Notes under the pieces: model-generated
Told to the model about the DNA's origin: nothing
Database searches by the model: none
The model's input: only the letters and a program-made list of their open reading frames with translations
Part shown: positions 13,081 to 13,616 of the stretch, piece by piece
Layout: each line of letters begins with the position of its first letter
Position numbering within the stretch: position 1 is the first letter of the stretch
Position numbers and translations under genes: made by a program
Origin: an uncultured delta proteobacterium
GTDB taxonomy: Bacteria; Myxococcota_A; Bradymonadia; REDH01
NCBI GenBank assembly: GCA_903912275.1
Contig: CAIWGR010000063.1
Location: forward strand, 1-13,616
DNA: 13,616 bases
Direction of reading: 5' to 3'

Positions 13081-13616
13081 ATGGTCCGACGAAACGTCTT
13101 TCTGCTTCTTGCGCTGGCCGCCGTCATGGTGGCTGCGCTGCTTGGACGGGCGCCCGCGGCGGTGGGTGCAGGCGACAGCGCTGAGCCGACGTCGCTCATC
13201 CTGTTGCCCTTTCGCGGCGACGACGCGACGCGCAGTGCGCTGGGCGTAGGCAAGCGCATTTTCGAGGCGCGGGTGACGGCAACGGGCCGGTTCGGGTTCA
13301 TTGGCGACCAGGAGTCGCAGAACCTGTTCGATGCATCGCGCAACCAGGTGGGCGTGTCGCCCGAGGCGCAGCGTGAGGCCGACCTTGCTGCAGCACGCCG
13401 GAGCTATGCGAAGTTCGCGATTGGCCTTGCCGTCGAGCGGCTCGACAAGAACCAGTACCTCGCCTCGTTGCAGGTATGGGATCCTGCGGGCAACGCGCTT
13501 CTGTTCACAGACAACGAGGTGGTGAGCGAGGCCAGCAGCGTGGGAGCCGCGGCGCGGGTGGGACTCGATGCGCTGGCGAAGCGGTTCCTGGTATCGCCTG
13601 TGGTGTTGGGGCTTGC
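13081..13616 (+). CDS. Exported protein of unknown function, 5' part only
   Basis: Open to the window edge with no stop; 178 residues are visible. ATG 13081 has a good GAGGA at 13070-13074, six bases upstream. The N-terminus (MVRRNVFLLLALAAVMVAAL followed by LGRAPAAVGAG) is a clear Sec signal peptide, with likely cleavage after an Ala near 27-31. The mature part starts TSLILLPFRGDDATRSALGVGKRIFEARV and alternates strands and helices: VTATGRFGFIGDQESQNLF, then AKFAIGLAVERLDKNQYLASLQVWDPAGNAL. This looks like the small alpha/beta domain of TolB-N/FlgO-like periplasmic proteins (an 'ILLPF' strand followed by helix and strands), a tentative fold-level impression. The rest of the protein, and any further domains, lie outside the window. 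Confidence 0.7.
   Translation, partial: MVRRNVFLLLALAAVMVAALLGRAPAAVGAGDSAEPTSLILLPFRGDDATRSALGVGKRIFEARVTATGRFGFIGDQESQNLFDASRNQVGVSPEAQREADLAAARRSYAKFAIGLAVERLDKNQYLASLQVWDPAGNALLFTDNEVVSEASSVGAAARVGLDALAKRFLVSPVVLGL

Noticed and set aside
12312..13343. Open frame of 343 codons on the minus strand across yqgE
   Set aside because: It spans yqgE, the intergenic gap and the signal-peptide gene with no domain of its own; antisense shadow.

Overview
The window is a compact, high-GC (roughly two-thirds G+C), gene-dense bacterial chromosomal segment. It carries 15 protein genes, of which the first is a 3' fragment and the last a 5' fragment. All but one are on the + strand, and most are separated by under 70 bases or overlap. 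The gene content indicates a Gram-negative bacterium: a Tat-exported MsrP, SlyD, symmetrical ApaH, RlmE, YqgE and Lgt. The GC level, UbiB/AarF-type kinase, extracellular C-type lectin and Lgt variant resemble Myxococcota/Deltaproteobacteria-like lineages, but this taxonomic guess is an inference. I see no mobile element, CRISPR array, rRNA or tRNA, and no gene-free stretch over 300 bases.

Region 1 (1-6162, + strand) holds the tail of a C-type lectin domain protein, pdxH (vitamin B6), apaH (Ap4A hydrolase), a SlyD-like prolyl isomerase, an AarF/UbiB-type atypical kinase, msrP, rlmE (23S rRNA methylation) and a Pro/Ala-rich protein of unknown function. Junctions are tight: pdxH starts on a TTG overlapping the lectin stop, and apaH, msrP and rlmE follow at 4-10 bases. 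The kinase reading frame is broken near its 5' end by an in-frame amber codon, with family-like sequence on both sides.

Region 2 (6163-8032) has an AraC-type regulator on the minus strand. Its 3' end converges on region 1 across a short hairpin. Its 5' end diverges from a glutathione S-transferase gene across an AT-richer spacer that contains an inverted repeat.

Region 3 (8112-13013, + strand) looks like one operon: deoC, a complete aldehyde dehydrogenase, a truncated non-catalytic aldehyde dehydrogenase-like protein, lgt and yqgE. The two dehydrogenase genes overlap by ATGA and together encode 789 residues. End to end they match the two-domain ALDH16 architecture, so this looks like an ALDH16 encoded as two adjacent genes. 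DeoC makes acetaldehyde and glyceraldehyde-3-phosphate from deoxyribose-5-phosphate, so a dehydrogenase next door gives a plausible aldehyde-clearing module. The window ends in a signal-peptide protein of unknown function.

Most of the window is housekeeping. The items most worth a second look are the split ALDH16 beside deoC and the amber-interrupted kinase. I found no clearly new multi-gene system.
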